The translations under genes and the position numbers were made by a program. Positions 7,681-15,615 of a stretch of 64,000 nucleotides of DNA are shown one piece after another (positions within the stretch are counted from its first letter, which is position 1; every line of letters starts with the position of its first letter). The stretch comes from a virus, in IMG/VR virus record IMGVR_UViG_3300028392_002058, positions 32,649 through 96,648 of that record. One strand, written 5' to 3'. The notes under the pieces are model-generated. The model did no database searches. It was not told the DNA's origin and saw only the letters and a program-made list of their open reading frames with translations.

Positions 7681-7898
7681 TTTATTTTGTTTCCGTTAAA
7701 ATCTTTAGTTGAAAGTTGATCTGGTGCTTTTTGTGCTAGTCGCTCAAAGTCAGATGCATCTGGATAATGGCGCATGATCCAACGAGCCCGTTCCCTAATA
7801 GGTCCAGGTACCCTCGGTGTCACCTGCGGTATTAAAAGGTCTTCGATAAGACGCATGCCTTCGACCAGGGCACGGTATCTCTCATCAGGCATTGTCAT
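7677..7898 (-). CDS. BPSL0761-like small protein
   Basis: 73 aa. The start MTMPDERYRALVEGMRLIEDLL and the motif TPRVPGPIRERARWIMRHYP resemble short proteins of the BPSL0761 type found in beta- and gammaproteobacteria and their mobile elements. Function unknown. It hints at a proteobacterial host but is weak evidence alone. A gap of about 55 bases separates it from the next upstream gene. Confidence 0.65.
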   Translation of the reverse strand: MTMPDERYRALVEGMRLIEDLLIPQVTPRVPGPIRERARWIMRHYPDASDFERLAQKAPDQLSTKDFNGNKIK

Positions 7899-7952
7899 AA
7901 TTTTGTTCCATATTCAAATTTTAACATCTCTTAGAAGTAAATGCAACCACTG

Positions 7953-8786
7953 TTATGTCCAAAGTGATTGACGAATCTTAATAAGACGGATCATCATCGC
8001 TTCATCTTCTTTTTCGTAAGCGGCTTCTATTTTCTGCAACAGCTTGTGAGCCTTGTCACTCTGCTTTTTCATTTCGGGTGTCTTGTCAGCACTGAAACTT
8101 AGTTTACCACCATTGGCAATACGGCTGGCTTCACAGTATTCGGTCCAACCGCTGGCATCATATGCATCAGGACGAGCAGGATAGGTCACAGTCCACCATG
8201 TGTACAGCTCTTTGATTTCTTTTGCGGCCAGGGCTTGACGGGTTGGTACTGCTTCACCTTTTTTATCTTCTTCCAAGAACTCTTCGTTGGTCAGAGTCAT
8301 TGCCCAATCAAGATGGTCGAGCCCGGCGGCCGGACTGCGCCAGGTTCTCCAACGCCACCATCCTGAGGCCCAGAAGGGTGGGTTGTACTTTGCACGGTCT
8401 TCTGCAGATCCCCAAGCGACATGGGACCAAGCGGTTTCAATCTCAACGAAATCAACAAGCTCATTGAAGAGGCAAGGTAAAAAGCGATTACCAACATCCT
8501 GCCACTGTCCAGGCTTAATGTCCCTGGCATGAGCAGTAAGAGCATGGCTACGAGTAACATAGCGATTATTAATATAGTACTTAAGATCATGGATTCTATC
8601 GGTGGGGTAGTAGACAATTGTTTGCAGGATGTCTAGTCCTTCTTCAGCCAACCAGTAGCGGAAGTTGTGTTTCATTTGAGCTTGAGTGGTCCACTCATCC
8701 CATTCTTCGCTGGTACCTGCACCAAGCTTGGCAGTTCCTCGAATCCAATCGGCAAATTTGCTACATGTCCAATAATGACTTCTCAT
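7953..8786 (-). CDS. Conserved-looking phage protein of unknown function
   Basis: 277 aa, rich in Trp (SGWWRWRTWRSP) with a helical, charged C-terminus (KKQSDKAHKLLQKIEAAYEKEDEAMM). I do not recognise the family; the look resembles large hypothetical proteins of T4-like phages. Its ATG overlaps the stop of the 48-codon gene upstream. The central Trp-rich block is its most distinctive feature. Confidence 0.65.
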   Translation of the reverse strand: MRSHYWTCSKFADWIRGTAKLGAGTSEEWDEWTTQAQMKHNFRYWLAEEGLDILQTIVYYPTDRIHDLKYYINNRYVTRSHALTAHARDIKPGQWQDVGNRFLPCLFNELVDFVEIETAWSHVAWGSAEDRAKYNPPFWASGWWRWRTWRSPAAGLDHLDWAMTLTNEEFLEEDKKGEAVPTRQALAAKEIKELYTWWTVTYPARPDAYDASGWTEYCEASRIANGGKLSFSADKTPEMKKQSDKAHKLLQKIEAAYEKEDEAMMIRLIKIRQSLWT

Positions 8787-8929
8787 TCTTCAACTCCGGT
8801 TAATGGTTTGCTGGGTCTGTCGATACAGTACTCGCAAGCAGGATCGTCACACTTGTCTTCCACCCATTCATTGGTTTTGGCATTGTAATAAGCATCGTAT
8901 TCTTCAGAGTACACAATATCTTTGTTCAT
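8783..8929 (-). CDS. 48-aa Cys-containing microprotein
   Basis: ATG to TGA, 48 codons plus stop, with ATGA overlaps at both ends: with the dCMP deaminase stop upstream and the 277-aa gene start downstream. Sequence includes CDDPACEYCIDRPS, so three cysteines that could bind metal. The double overlap is strong evidence for translation. Function unknown. Confidence 0.7.
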   Translation of the reverse strand: MNKDIVYSEEYDAYYNAKTNEWVEDKCDDPACEYCIDRPSKPLTGVEE

Positions 8930-9411
8930 TCTTCTATTTGGTTAACAATTACACCAGCTTGTTTTAGGAAATCAGTTCCTGCTGTATTTCTATAGTTATC
9001 ACGATAAAACACTTGTTTAATACCGCTTTGGAATACCAATTTGGCACACTCAATACAGGGTGCATGAGTAATAAAAATTACAGCACCTTCTGAACTTTCT
9101 GGACTGCGGGCCACCTTGGCAATGGCATTGGCCTCTGCGTGAAGTACTTCAGGTTTGGTTTTCAATCGAGAGTACTGTTTCTTTACTTCATCAAATTTCC
9201 AATCTGGTGAATGATATGTATCTCTTTCATCAAATGTAGTTTCAATATCTTCGCAGTTGTTGTCCCAACCACCAGGCATACCATTATAGCCAATGCTGAT
9301 GATACGGTCCTCTTTCACAATAAGGGCACCAACTTGCAGTCTACGAGCTGTGCTTAACTTGGCATAGGTCTCTGCAACCTGCATGTGGGCCTTAATATAC
9401 TTTGGTTTCAT
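8926..9411 (-). CDS. dCMP deaminase
   Basis: 161 aa. Zinc/catalytic motifs HAEAN (H91, E93) and PCIEC (C119, C122) are intact, with the N-terminal RRLQVGALIV and GYNGMPGG segments of phage dCMP deaminases. It converts dCMP to dUMP, feeding dTMP synthesis. First gene of a minus-strand unit that runs down to groES. The ATG is six bases past a consensus -10, with no leader for a Shine-Dalgarno site, so it is probably translated leaderless. Confidence 0.93.
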   Translation of the reverse strand: MKPKYIKAHMQVAETYAKLSTARRLQVGALIVKEDRIISIGYNGMPGGWDNNCEDIETTFDERDTYHSPDWKFDEVKKQYSRLKTKPEVLHAEANAIAKVARSPESSEGAVIFITHAPCIECAKLVFQSGIKQVFYRDNYRNTAGTDFLKQAGVIVNQIEE

Positions 9412-9417
9412 GATATA

Positions 9418-9446
9418 AGTATAACATAATGATTAACAAGTGTCAA
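9418..9446 (-). promoter_or_regulatory. Sigma70-type promoter, leaderless geometry
   Basis: Minus strand: TTGACA (9441-9446), 17-base spacer, TATACT (9418-9423), then six bases (TATATC) to the dCMP deaminase ATG at 9411. Confidence 0.9.
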
Positions 9447-9456
9447 TAGGAAAATT

Positions 9457-10047
9457 ATGATAATTTATATTCACGGTGCCAGTGCCACCGGTGAAAGTTT
9501 CACTCACATTAGAGAGCATGTTGGAGGTCCTGACCGAGTTTTGGAATATTCAAGTGCCAACGGATTTTCTAACAACCTGGAAATGATGATGGAAGAACTT
9601 GAGACTGTGGACCGGTTATTTTTTGTGGCTCATAGCCTGGGTGGCATCTATGCCTTACATCTGGCCAACCATTATCGAAATCGAGTGCAGGGTGGAGTAA
9701 CTCTTAGCACTCCATATGGTGGTTGCATACAGGCCGACTATGCCAAATACTTCTTGCCATTCAGCAGACTAATGCGTGATGTTGGTACAATGAGCAAGCC
9801 CATGACTGATGCGGCTAAAATACCAGCACCGCGGAACTGGACCAACATTGTTACCACAGTGGGTGACAGTCCTTGGATTCACGAACCAAACGATGGTGTG
9901 GTTACAATTGAAAGTATGCGTTCAAAAACAGATATGGAACTGATTGAAATTGACCTAAACCATTACGAAGTTGTTATTAGCAATCGTGTAGTTGACATTA
10001 TTAAAGAACGAACTAGACAATTATCGCCTTTTCCTTCGCGTATTTAA
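9457..10047 (+). CDS. Alpha/beta hydrolase (lipase/esterase-like)
   Basis: 196 aa. N-terminal oxyanion motif YIHGASATG, nucleophile elbow AHSLGG (S60), candidate acid D146 (EPNDGVVT) and H169 (LNHYEVV) form a full triad. The PGAP1/lipase-like compact layout lacks a large lid. Cytoplasmic (no signal). A plus-strand singleton divergent from the dCMP deaminase; a second alpha/beta hydrolase is at 39206. Substrate unknown; a role in cleaving host lipids or esters is speculation. Confidence 0.85.
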   Translation: MIIYIHGASATGESFTHIREHVGGPDRVLEYSSANGFSNNLEMMMEELETVDRLFFVAHSLGGIYALHLANHYRNRVQGGVTLSTPYGGCIQADYAKYFLPFSRLMRDVGTMSKPMTDAAKIPAPRNWTNIVTTVGDSPWIHEPNDGVVTIESMRSKTDMELIEIDLNHYEVVISNRVVDIIKERTRQLSPFPSRI

Positions 10048-10342
10048 AAAGACTGGTTCCTCGCTCTCTGACTGAGTCAGCAACCACTTGCGGTGAATCC
10101 TCCCACATCTTTCTCATTTCTTCGTATTCATAATCCTCAGCAGTATCATATGCCCATACTTCTGGAAAGCGTTGGTGGTTGGCCTGTGCTCGTATCACCA
10201 TAAGACTGACACGCTGACCGACACGGTCCTTTGGCTTTTTACCCGACAGCACAGTCAACATATCTTCTCCCCTGAGGTCATCCCAAGGTAATAGTGTGTC
10301 AACCCCCAATGTATCAAATAAGACTACCCATTGCTTGGCCAT
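10013..10342 (-). CDS. Hypothetical phage protein
   Basis: 109 aa, alpha/beta, no known domain (VVLFDTLGVDTLLPWDDL at the start, an acidic tract YDTAEDYEYEEM late). It converges on and overlaps the hydrolase 3' end by 35 bases. Last gene of the minus-strand unit from 12008. Confidence 0.55.
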   Translation of the reverse strand: MAKQWVVLFDTLGVDTLLPWDDLRGEDMLTVLSGKKPKDRVGQRVSLMVIRAQANHQRFPEVWAYDTAEDYEYEEMRKMWEDSPQVVADSVRERGTSLFKYAKEKAIIV

Positions 10343-10543
10343 TTAAAAATCTCCTGTGCGTTGATCTTTTAAAATATCAATTGCCCGCTCAAGATTTTCC
10401 AGTGTTGGATCAGTCATACGCATCAATGTATTTCCAGTGTGCTCGTTGTAGATTGCAAGGCCAAAACTGCCGTCGGCCTGTGTGATCAACAGCAATTGTT
10501 TATCGTTATGCGCTACTACTTTATATACAGTATAACTGGTCAT
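10343..10543 (-). CDS. Hypothetical phage protein
   Basis: 66 aa, beta-rich (YTVYKVVAHNDKQLLLITQADGSFGLAIYN) with a C-terminal helix. Abuts its downstream gene without a gap and overlaps its upstream gene as ATGA. No family recognised. Confidence 0.6.
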   Translation of the reverse strand: MTSYTVYKVVAHNDKQLLLITQADGSFGLAIYNEHTGNTLMRMTDPTLENLERAIDILKDQRTGDF

Positions 10544-10833
10544 GCTACATTCTCCTCGTCTGGTTTAACTATGATACCTTTGCAATTTGGGAAACGAAGT
10601 CCAAATTGCTGATTTAATTCATCCATGTCCTTGCCTTGGCAAATGAATTCTTCATTGACTGCATTGTAAGCAAAGACTTTATTGTTATGTGTTTCAATTT
10701 TCATAAAAACAATTTTAGACAACAACTGCTGTACATCTTTATGTACTTCATTTATTTCCTTTGACACTTTCCTACTCCATAGCCACACTACTAATAGCAG
10801 GGCAACACCAACTATCAAGTAGACATCTTCCAT
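10540..10833 (-). CDS. Membrane-anchored small protein
   Basis: 97 aa from the ATG preceded by GGAGAG and the upstream gene's TAA (TAATATG). One N-terminal transmembrane segment (about 5-19, LIVGVALLLVVWLW), then a helical stretch and a soluble C-terminal domain with VFAYNAVNEEFICQG. An Nin/Cout or Nout/Cin orientation cannot be decided. Function unknown. Confidence 0.65.
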   Translation of the reverse strand: MEDVYLIVGVALLLVVWLWSRKVSKEINEVHKDVQQLLSKIVFMKIETHNNKVFAYNAVNEEFICQGKDMDELNQQFGLRFPNCKGIIVKPDEENVA

Positions 10834-10834
10834 A

Positions 10835-11149
10835 TTACTCTCCAACCAATGGCAATGGTACTACACTGATAACATTCTCAACACGGAAGCTTCTCCACTC
10901 CTGCTTGTCTGTGCAAAATACACTCATAACCGTAGGATTGAATTTTTTAACTTTGGGAAAGTCCACAGGATTATCTGTATTGGTTTCATGCACAGGTGCC
11001 GGCGGCAAAATTGTTGCATCCAAGGTACAAGGCATTGTGCGTAAGGTACCGTCAACCTTGGTAAAGGTAATTTCTGAGATACCTTTACCCAAGGCCTCAG
11101 TCAGCATATCTCTGCGTTGCTGTAAACTTTCTTTGTCAAATTCAATCAT
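10835..11149 (-). CDS. SH3-like beta-barrel protein (DUF2693-like)
   Basis: 104 aa. The core ISEITFTKVDGTLRTMPCTL followed later by WRSFRVENVISV is the signature of phage DUF2693/SH3-like beta-barrel proteins. These are widespread in T4-type phages without known function. Coupled by ATGA to the upstream gene. Confidence 0.75.
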   Translation of the reverse strand: MIEFDKESLQQRRDMLTEALGKGISEITFTKVDGTLRTMPCTLDATILPPAPVHETNTDNPVDFPKVKKFNPTVMSVFCTDKQEWRSFRVENVISVVPLPLVGE

Positions 11150-11469
11150 TTCTGTTCCTTTACAATGTTATACAATACATCAAACTCTCGTTTTGCTTCT
11201 GCAAGATTTGGATAGTTTTTGCACAATTCAGCAACCTGTTGCTCCTCTGCTCGTTTGAGTTCAAACCAAGCAACCATTTCTTGTAATTTAGATCCAACTG
11301 TGATGCTGGCCGAGCTTTGTGGCACAGACTGAGCATTGCCATTAACATCAACAATCTTGTGTTGTCTAGCGTTTGCATCCCAATAAAGTGCTCCACTGGT
11401 GTAGGCACCGTTGTTGTAATATGACACCGCAATGATATCTGGATCTGAACTTACAATATTATCAATCAT
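11146..11469 (-). CDS. Hypothetical phage protein
   Basis: 107 aa. N-terminal beta region (IIAVSYYNNGAYTSGALYWD) and a helical C-terminus (EMVAWFELKRAEEQQVAELC). No domain recognised. ATGA overlaps on both sides show it is translated within the 12008 unit. Confidence 0.6.
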   Translation of the reverse strand: MIDNIVSSDPDIIAVSYYNNGAYTSGALYWDANARQHKIVDVNGNAQSVPQSSASITVGSKLQEMVAWFELKRAEEQQVAELCKNYPNLAEAKREFDVLYNIVKEQK

Positions 11470-12008
11470 GATTTAAAATAGTCAAAGTGATCTTGTAATG
11501 TCCATGCAGTAGGATCAATTGCTTGTCCATCGTGCGTGGTAATTGCATCTGTGAAAATATTGTAGCGTTCAAAGAATATCCACAAGTTTGATGTTGAACT
11601 TACCCTGCCGCTCTTGTTAAGCGTCAAGTCTTGTTTCTTAGAAACAAAACAAGTGGGCATATTAATTGCCTGTTCTGCTGTCAGTATGCCTTGCAACAAC
11701 AGGTCCCGAGTCTTGCTGGCTGGAATCACATGCTCAAAGATTTTGGCCTTTGAACTGGCACTTTCCTTGGTAGCATAATGGCTACCAATGCTACCACGAA
11801 TTGCATAACCATGGTACCTGCGTAACCAATGATCAATTGCATCTCGGATCAAACGCAGTCGTTGAGCGCCTGAGGTTGTCCGATACAAATCGATCAGTCG
11901 GTTCAATTCAATCACAGTAATCTCAATGGACTCTGTGTAACTGTCTGGGCCTCGCCGAACTTTTGTGTACGGCGTGGCCACATAGTTGGCAATGGTTTCT
12001 TTTAGCAT
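11466..12008 (-). CDS. Unknown phage protein, leaderless
   Basis: 180 aa, basic. Contains IFEHVIPASKTRDLLLQG and LTLNKSGRVSSTSNLW, which look enzyme-like, possibly nuclease-related, but I do not recognise a family. First gene of its transcription unit; the ATG is six bases downstream of TATAAT with TTGACA upstream, giving a leaderless start. Its position next to the PD-(D/E)XK-like gene at 12040 may be relevant. Confidence 0.6.
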   Translation of the reverse strand: MLKETIANYVATPYTKVRRGPDSYTESIEITVIELNRLIDLYRTTSGAQRLRLIRDAIDHWLRRYHGYAIRGSIGSHYATKESASSKAKIFEHVIPASKTRDLLLQGILTAEQAINMPTCFVSKKQDLTLNKSGRVSSTSNLWIFFERYNIFTDAITTHDGQAIDPTAWTLQDHFDYFKS

Positions 12009-12014
12009 AATCTA

Positions 12015-12043
12015 ATTATACTACAAAATGGTCAAAGTGTCAA
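12015..12043 (-). promoter_or_regulatory. Sigma70-type promoter, leaderless geometry
   Basis: Minus strand: TTGACA (12038-12043), 17-base spacer, TATAAT (12015-12020), six bases (TAGATT), ATG at 12008. The -35 overlaps the last codons of the upstream gene. Confidence 0.92.
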
Positions 12044-12804
12044 ACAGGTTGTTGCGGAAATGCTACAAATTCTCTAGGCCAGTTTCGATAGGTATGAAAC
12101 TGTGGTGTGTGATAAAGTTCACCATCTCCGGACCCTTTCATTTGTAAACTAAAAATCTTTTGATCCTCTGGTCCTACGCACCATATGTTGTAGTTGTGGC
12201 CAATCCTGCTCCGGCTCATGATCCAGTGACAGTTGGCAGTGATCCAGGTCACATACTGATTCACATCAACGATTTCAATATAGTTGGTTCTTTTATTGCG
12301 CCATATAAGATAGTCTACAGTATGCCGATCATTCAACGATTGCAACAACAACTTTGGCAGGACCCCTGCGGCGGTAACTTCATTCAACCAGGTCAAAACT
12401 TCGTCCCATGCTGGAATATGATGACTACCAAACCGTTGTCTGCGTTGTTCACTGTTGGCATGCAGATCAATTCCCATGGCCCATGTATTGAACTTGGTCA
12501 GATCCGATGTACCAAACCATTTCTCTAATTTTTCTATCACTGTCACAGGTGCATTTAAAGTACTACACATGGCCTTGTGCGTTGTGCCGTGTACCTGTGT
12601 ATTTCCACCACTGGCATTTTTAATACTAAAATAAAAAGTGCGATCACCGTAACCCACTAGATCTACCTTGGTACCGGTACCACCTAGTGTATCAAAATTT
12701 TGTATGTTAAATCTTGTGCTTAATAATTGTTTAAGATCTTCGTTACTTTCGTAATCTCGACCTTCGTAGTATTGTTGTCTGGACATGCTCGTATATAAGC
12801 GCAT
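12040..12804 (-). CDS. Putative restriction-endonuclease-fold protein
   Basis: 254 aa from the ATG with GGAGG ten bases upstream. Residues about 42-70 read GTKVDLVGYGDRTFYFSIKNASGGNTQVH: an Asp, a beta strand, then S-I-K followed by an NTQVH tail, reminiscent of PD-(D/E)XK nucleases such as type II restriction enzymes. The middle acidic residue of the motif is not obvious, so this is a hypothesis. The C-terminal half is Trp/Tyr-rich. No methyltransferase is adjacent. Confidence 0.55.
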   Translation of the reverse strand: MRLYTSMSRQQYYEGRDYESNEDLKQLLSTRFNIQNFDTLGGTGTKVDLVGYGDRTFYFSIKNASGGNTQVHGTTHKAMCSTLNAPVTVIEKLEKWFGTSDLTKFNTWAMGIDLHANSEQRRQRFGSHHIPAWDEVLTWLNEVTAAGVLPKLLLQSLNDRHTVDYLIWRNKRTNYIEIVDVNQYVTWITANCHWIMSRSRIGHNYNIWCVGPEDQKIFSLQMKGSGDGELYHTPQFHTYRNWPREFVAFPQQPV

Positions 12805-12818
12805 GCCAGCCTCCTGTA

Positions 12819-13163
12819 TTACCAACTGGAATTGTAAAACACTCGTAGCCCACAGAACAAGTCTGCACGAGCATGAGCAACAAAGTCTAAATCCTGTTGC
12901 TTGTAATGTTCATCTGCTTCGTTGCCAAAGAAGAATCCCGAAGTCGGCGGCAAGTGACCGTTAATAACGGCATCTTCCAAGTCAGCTAGATCTTCTTCAA
13001 ACAGTTCTAACTCAATGCCATTGAACGAGCTGTATTCTAGATTTCTGTCCTCGGCCAGTTGTTCCATCCAACCATGCAGGTTAGGATGCTTGCGCCAATA
13101 TGCAAGTTCTTTCTCTTGCTCATTGTCCTTGACCTTAGAGTATGCGTACATATCCAAACCCAT
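12819..13163 (-). CDS. Conserved MGLDMYAY-type protein
   Basis: 114 aa starting MGLDMYAYSK, directly after the upstream stop (TAACATG). Conserved-looking blocks AYWRKHPNLHGWMEQL, FNGIEL and LPPTSGFFFGN match a small family in bacteria and phages often mislabelled phosphoglycerate kinase. Function unknown; no kinase motif is present. Confidence 0.75.
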   Translation of the reverse strand: MGLDMYAYSKVKDNEQEKELAYWRKHPNLHGWMEQLAEDRNLEYSSFNGIELELFEEDLADLEDAVINGHLPPTSGFFFGNEADEHYKQQDLDFVAHARADLFCGLRVFYNSSW

Positions 13164-13164
13164 G

Positions 13165-13257
13165 TTATGCTCCAAAAAATAAAATTAAAAATGCCAGGAA
13201 TAGTGCCATACCGGGATGACCTACCATCACCAACATCAGTACAGCAATCCAGGCCAT
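13165..13257 (-). CDS. 30-aa hydrophobic microprotein
   Basis: ATG to TAA, 30 codons: nearly all hydrophobic (MAWIAVLMLVMVGHPGMALF and onward to FFGA), a single membrane span. Its ATG overlaps the upstream stop as TAATG and its own stop precedes the next ATG by one base, so it fills the space between two real genes exactly. Too short for most gene callers. Confidence 0.65.
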   Translation of the reverse strand: MAWIAVLMLVMVGHPGMALFLAFLILFFGA

Positions 13258-13430
13258 TATGAATTTACAGTTTCAAACGGACTGTACTGTTCACCACCTA
13301 AGCAAGTGGTCAAAATCCAGTTGTTCATAACACGCTGAAGTTCAGCATACTCATAAGTTTTATTGGCTGGACGCAGAGCCTCTGACTGCTTGCGATCATA
13401 TTCAGTGTTCAATTTGCGATTGGTTTTCAT
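13257..13430 (-). CDS. 57-aa hypothetical protein
   Basis: ATG at 13428-13430 overlaps the upstream gene's stop (ATGA); its TAA overlaps the next ATG (TAATG). Basic N-terminus (MKTNRKLNTEYDRKQSE), then RPANKTYEYAELQRVMNNW. No domain recognised. Translation is supported by the overlaps at both ends. Confidence 0.65.
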   Translation of the reverse strand: MKTNRKLNTEYDRKQSEALRPANKTYEYAELQRVMNNWILTTCLGGEQYSPFETVNS

Positions 13431-13627
13431 TTGGAGTCCTTGAGTGATTTAATGTGATTGATAACTTGGTTTGCTTCTTTGTATTGACTTTCTTCTAATT
13501 GCATGATGTCAAGCATTTCTGCTATCATTCGTTGTGCAATCAGTTCAGTGTCAATTTTGGTAGTGCCTGGCCATGGTTGTGTCCAACGGGCCTGCGCCAG
13601 TAGGCGTTTAGAACGGAATCCGCTCAT
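13427..13627 (-). CDS. Hypothetical phage protein
   Basis: 66 aa, basic N-terminus (MSGFRSKRLLAQARW) and helical C-terminus. Overlaps its neighbours by ATGA on both sides. No family recognised. Confidence 0.6.
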   Translation of the reverse strand: MSGFRSKRLLAQARWTQPWPGTTKIDTELIAQRMIAEMLDIMQLEESQYKEANQVINHIKSLKDSK

Positions 13628-14070
13628 GCCGCCACCTTTAGGCCTTCGCTCAGCAAGCGAAGAGTCTTGTCACGACAGGTGCTGTAGTACCACACACTAT
13701 CTCGCATGATATAGTAATATTCGGCACCAGCACCATCAAAGTAATCATAGAACGAATCATAGTCGTGGAATACCTTCCAGCTGACATTTTCTTCGCCGCG
13801 ATCACGACCATAAAAGGTAGTCATGTTGCCGTACAAGCGATCGTATTCTGCAGTGGTCATGCCACTGTCAAGAGGACTGAACGAATGTTTTTCGCCAATT
13901 TCTTCGCGCAAGGCACTGATGTCTCCCAGGGCCACTAGGTTGTTGGCCTTGCCGCTGTCATAGTGCTGTTGTAAAATAGCACCATTGTGTTCAAGGTAGC
14001 CGTCCCAATGACAGTATACTGCCTTGATCACATTACCGTGCATGACGCCAATTGCTGAACGAGTTGCCAT
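13624..14070 (-). CDS. Conserved phage protein with YCHWDGYLEHNG motif
   Basis: 148 aa. The start MATRSAIGVMHGNVIKAVYC followed by HWDGYLEHNGAILQQHY is a signature seen in many phage and plasmid hypothetical proteins. C-terminal acidic/aromatic half (YDSFYDYFDGAGAEYYYIM). Function unknown. Two bases separate it from the upstream membrane protein. Confidence 0.75.
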   Translation of the reverse strand: MATRSAIGVMHGNVIKAVYCHWDGYLEHNGAILQQHYDSGKANNLVALGDISALREEIGEKHSFSPLDSGMTTAEYDRLYGNMTTFYGRDRGEENVSWKVFHDYDSFYDYFDGAGAEYYYIMRDSVWYYSTCRDKTLRLLSEGLKVAA

Positions 14071-14072
14071 GA

Positions 14073-14297
14073 TTAATCCTTGGTAGAAAGAGAAAGTTTA
14101 AAAAATATATTGACCAGTACCAACAGTCCCCAGGACTGTAGCCAACCAATTTCATGTACGCCATCTATGGCACCAACCAGGCAGGCATTCCATAGCCACA
14201 TAACTGGCAGACTTGCTAGTAGGCCAAACAGCACACCAACAACAACCATACCGCCGACGAATCCTACAGTTTGTGCTTTACCATTGACTGTGAACAT
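14073..14297 (-). CDS. Small two-span membrane protein
   Basis: 74 aa with hydrophobic segments at about 10-35 and 50-66 separated by a polar turn (GAIDGVHEIGW). Probably an inner-membrane hairpin. The start codon shares a base with the upstream stop at 14297. No family recognised. Confidence 0.65.
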   Translation of the reverse strand: MFTVNGKAQTVGFVGGMVVVGVLFGLLASLPVMWLWNACLVGAIDGVHEIGWLQSWGLLVLVNIFFKLSLSTKD

Positions 14298-14569
14298 TAT
14301 GCATTCTCCAACATTGAAGCAGGCACATTGTAACGACCTTGTGGTGTGTTTACCAGCACAAATTTGATTTTGATTTTATCAACTGTGCCGGTGTAAGTCA
14401 TACCATTTCGGTTGCTGGTGAACTTGACTCTGGAACCCAAGGTAATCGAACGCTTGGTCTGTTCTACTAGACGGGCACGAGCAAAGCGGATTGCATCACC
14501 AATGCTGGTCAATTGATCATTTGTAAAAGAGCCAGACATGATGGCTGAGTTGATTTCTTGTATAGTCAT
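14297..14569 (-). CDS. KOW/SH3-like small protein
   Basis: 90 aa from the ATG with AGGAG eight bases upstream (MTIQEINSAIMSGSF). The C-terminal part (ITLGSRVKFTSNRNGMTYTGTVDKIKIKFVLV) looks like an SH3/KOW-type beta barrel, preceded by two helices. Such folds often bind RNA or protein; no specific family is assigned. Confidence 0.65.
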   Translation of the reverse strand: MTIQEINSAIMSGSFTNDQLTSIGDAIRFARARLVEQTKRSITLGSRVKFTSNRNGMTYTGTVDKIKIKFVLVNTPQGRYNVPASMLENA

Positions 14570-14727
14570 ACCGTTACTCCTGTTGTATCTTCTGCTACAT
14601 TTTGGTCTTCCAACCAATCGTAAACTATGCCCAAAGGGCAATCCAAAAGTCGAGCAATCTTTGTAGGGTGGCACCCTTCAATGTACAGTTGCTCGATGTC
14701 GTATGCCAGTTCTGCCATTTTACTCAT
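14566..14727 (-). CDS. 53-aa helix-turn-helix protein
   Basis: ATG at 14725-14727, TGA overlapping the next ATG. Residues about 11-42 (EQLYIEGCHPTKIARLLDC then GIVYDWLEDQ) have the spacing of a resolvase/sigma-like helix-turn-helix, so a DNA-binding regulator is plausible. The short acidic tail follows directly. Confidence 0.65.
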   Translation of the reverse strand: MSKMAELAYDIEQLYIEGCHPTKIARLLDCPLGIVYDWLEDQNVAEDTTGVTV

Positions 14728-14736
14728 TTGTGGTCC

Positions 14737-14964
14737 TTAGATATAAAAGGTGGTTTTAAAATTACAACGACTGTAAACAACCTCGCGGACTTCTGTGTCC
14801 ATTGCTTCGCCAAATTTGTCTTCGTTACTCAGTGCTTCGAGAGCCTTGTAAGTCTCAGGCCAAGTCCAGCGTTTGGCATGGGCTCGTTTCACAATGGTTG
14901 CCACCCGCTTGTTGCCTGCAACAGTAAACATACCAAAATCTTTGGAAAAATCTGTATCAAACAT
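14737..14964 (-). CDS. Hypothetical phage protein
   Basis: 75 aa from the ATG preceded by AAGGAG. Contains FGMFTVAGNKRVATIVKRAH and a TWPETYKALEALS helix; no family recognised. First gene behind the promoter at 14995-15023, with a normal leader of about 30 bases. Confidence 0.65.
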   Translation of the reverse strand: MFDTDFSKDFGMFTVAGNKRVATIVKRAHAKRWTWPETYKALEALSNEDKFGEAMDTEVREVVYSRCNFKTTFYI

Positions 14965-14994
14965 CGCCAACTCCTTTTTACTTACTATGCCACA

Positions 14995-15023
14995 ATTATA
15001 ACGCAGAACCAATACCCTGTCAA
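14995..15023 (-). promoter_or_regulatory. Sigma70-type promoter
   Basis: Minus strand: TTGACA (15018-15023), 17-base spacer, TATAAT (14995-15000). Preceded by CCGG; the CGGTTGACA block recurs at several promoters in the window. Drives the unit beginning at 14964. Confidence 0.93.
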
Positions 15024-15045
15024 CCGGTCGGGTTATTGGTGTTGT

Positions 15046-15324
15046 TTATCTGCAACCTTGGTAAACATACGCACCAGTATGATTCATTTGATACACCGGT
15101 GTTGAGTACCCTGGACAAACATGACCCAAGTCACGAGTTGGACCGCTGTTATACTGATGATATCCGTAGTACGGAGCCGGAGCAGGTTGTGCATACACCA
15201 CTCGCGGTTGGGCCAATGAGTAGCCAATCACGCCACCCAGCAGGGCTGAGCCTACTGGATTATGAGCACAGGCTGTGGTGCTAAGACTTACGACTACTGC
15301 AAGAGCAAGTGTTAATTTACGCAT
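15046..15324 (-). CDS. Putative lipoprotein
   Basis: 92 aa. Type II signal sequence: MRKLTLALAVVVSLSTTAC with a lipobox-like TTAC and cysteine at about 19, followed by a glycine-rich hydrophobic patch (GSALLGGVIGYSL) and a Tyr/Pro-rich tail with two more cysteines. Probably lipidated and exported to the envelope; possible role in superinfection exclusion or host envelope change is speculation. Confidence 0.7.
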   Translation of the reverse strand: MRKLTLALAVVVSLSTTACAHNPVGSALLGGVIGYSLAQPRVVYAQPAPAPYYGYHQYNSGPTRDLGHVCPGYSTPVYQMNHTGAYVYQGCR

Positions 15325-15345
15325 GATTTTCTCCTTAGAAAATAT

Positions 15346-15585
15346 TTAAGCGGTTTGCCGAGCTTCCATCATCTCAGACAGTATGAACTTGGCAATGTTC
15401 ATCTGTTTACGAACATACTCAACTGAGCGAGGACCTGTGCCCATCGACATCATTTCTTGGCAATCGCTTAGGATGCCCATAGCAACCATTTCAAGTCCGG
15501 AGAACTTGGCAGTGATGCTGTTCATGTACTGTTCACGGATGGCTTGCTCGGACATACCGTAGCAGTTCTTTTCAAATTCTGTCAT
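15346..15585 (-). CDS. Hypothetical phage protein
   Basis: 79 aa, helical and methionine-rich (SGLEMVAMGILSDCQEMMSM). Ribosome site GGAG upstream of the ATG, first gene behind the promoter at 15616-15644. A similar layout is seen in unassigned phage proteins; function unknown. Confidence 0.65.
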   Translation of the reverse strand: MTEFEKNCYGMSEQAIREQYMNSITAKFSGLEMVAMGILSDCQEMMSMGTGPRSVEYVRKQMNIAKFILSEMMEARQTA

Positions 15586-15615
15586 CTTTAACTCCTTTTC
15601 GTTTACTGTACATAC

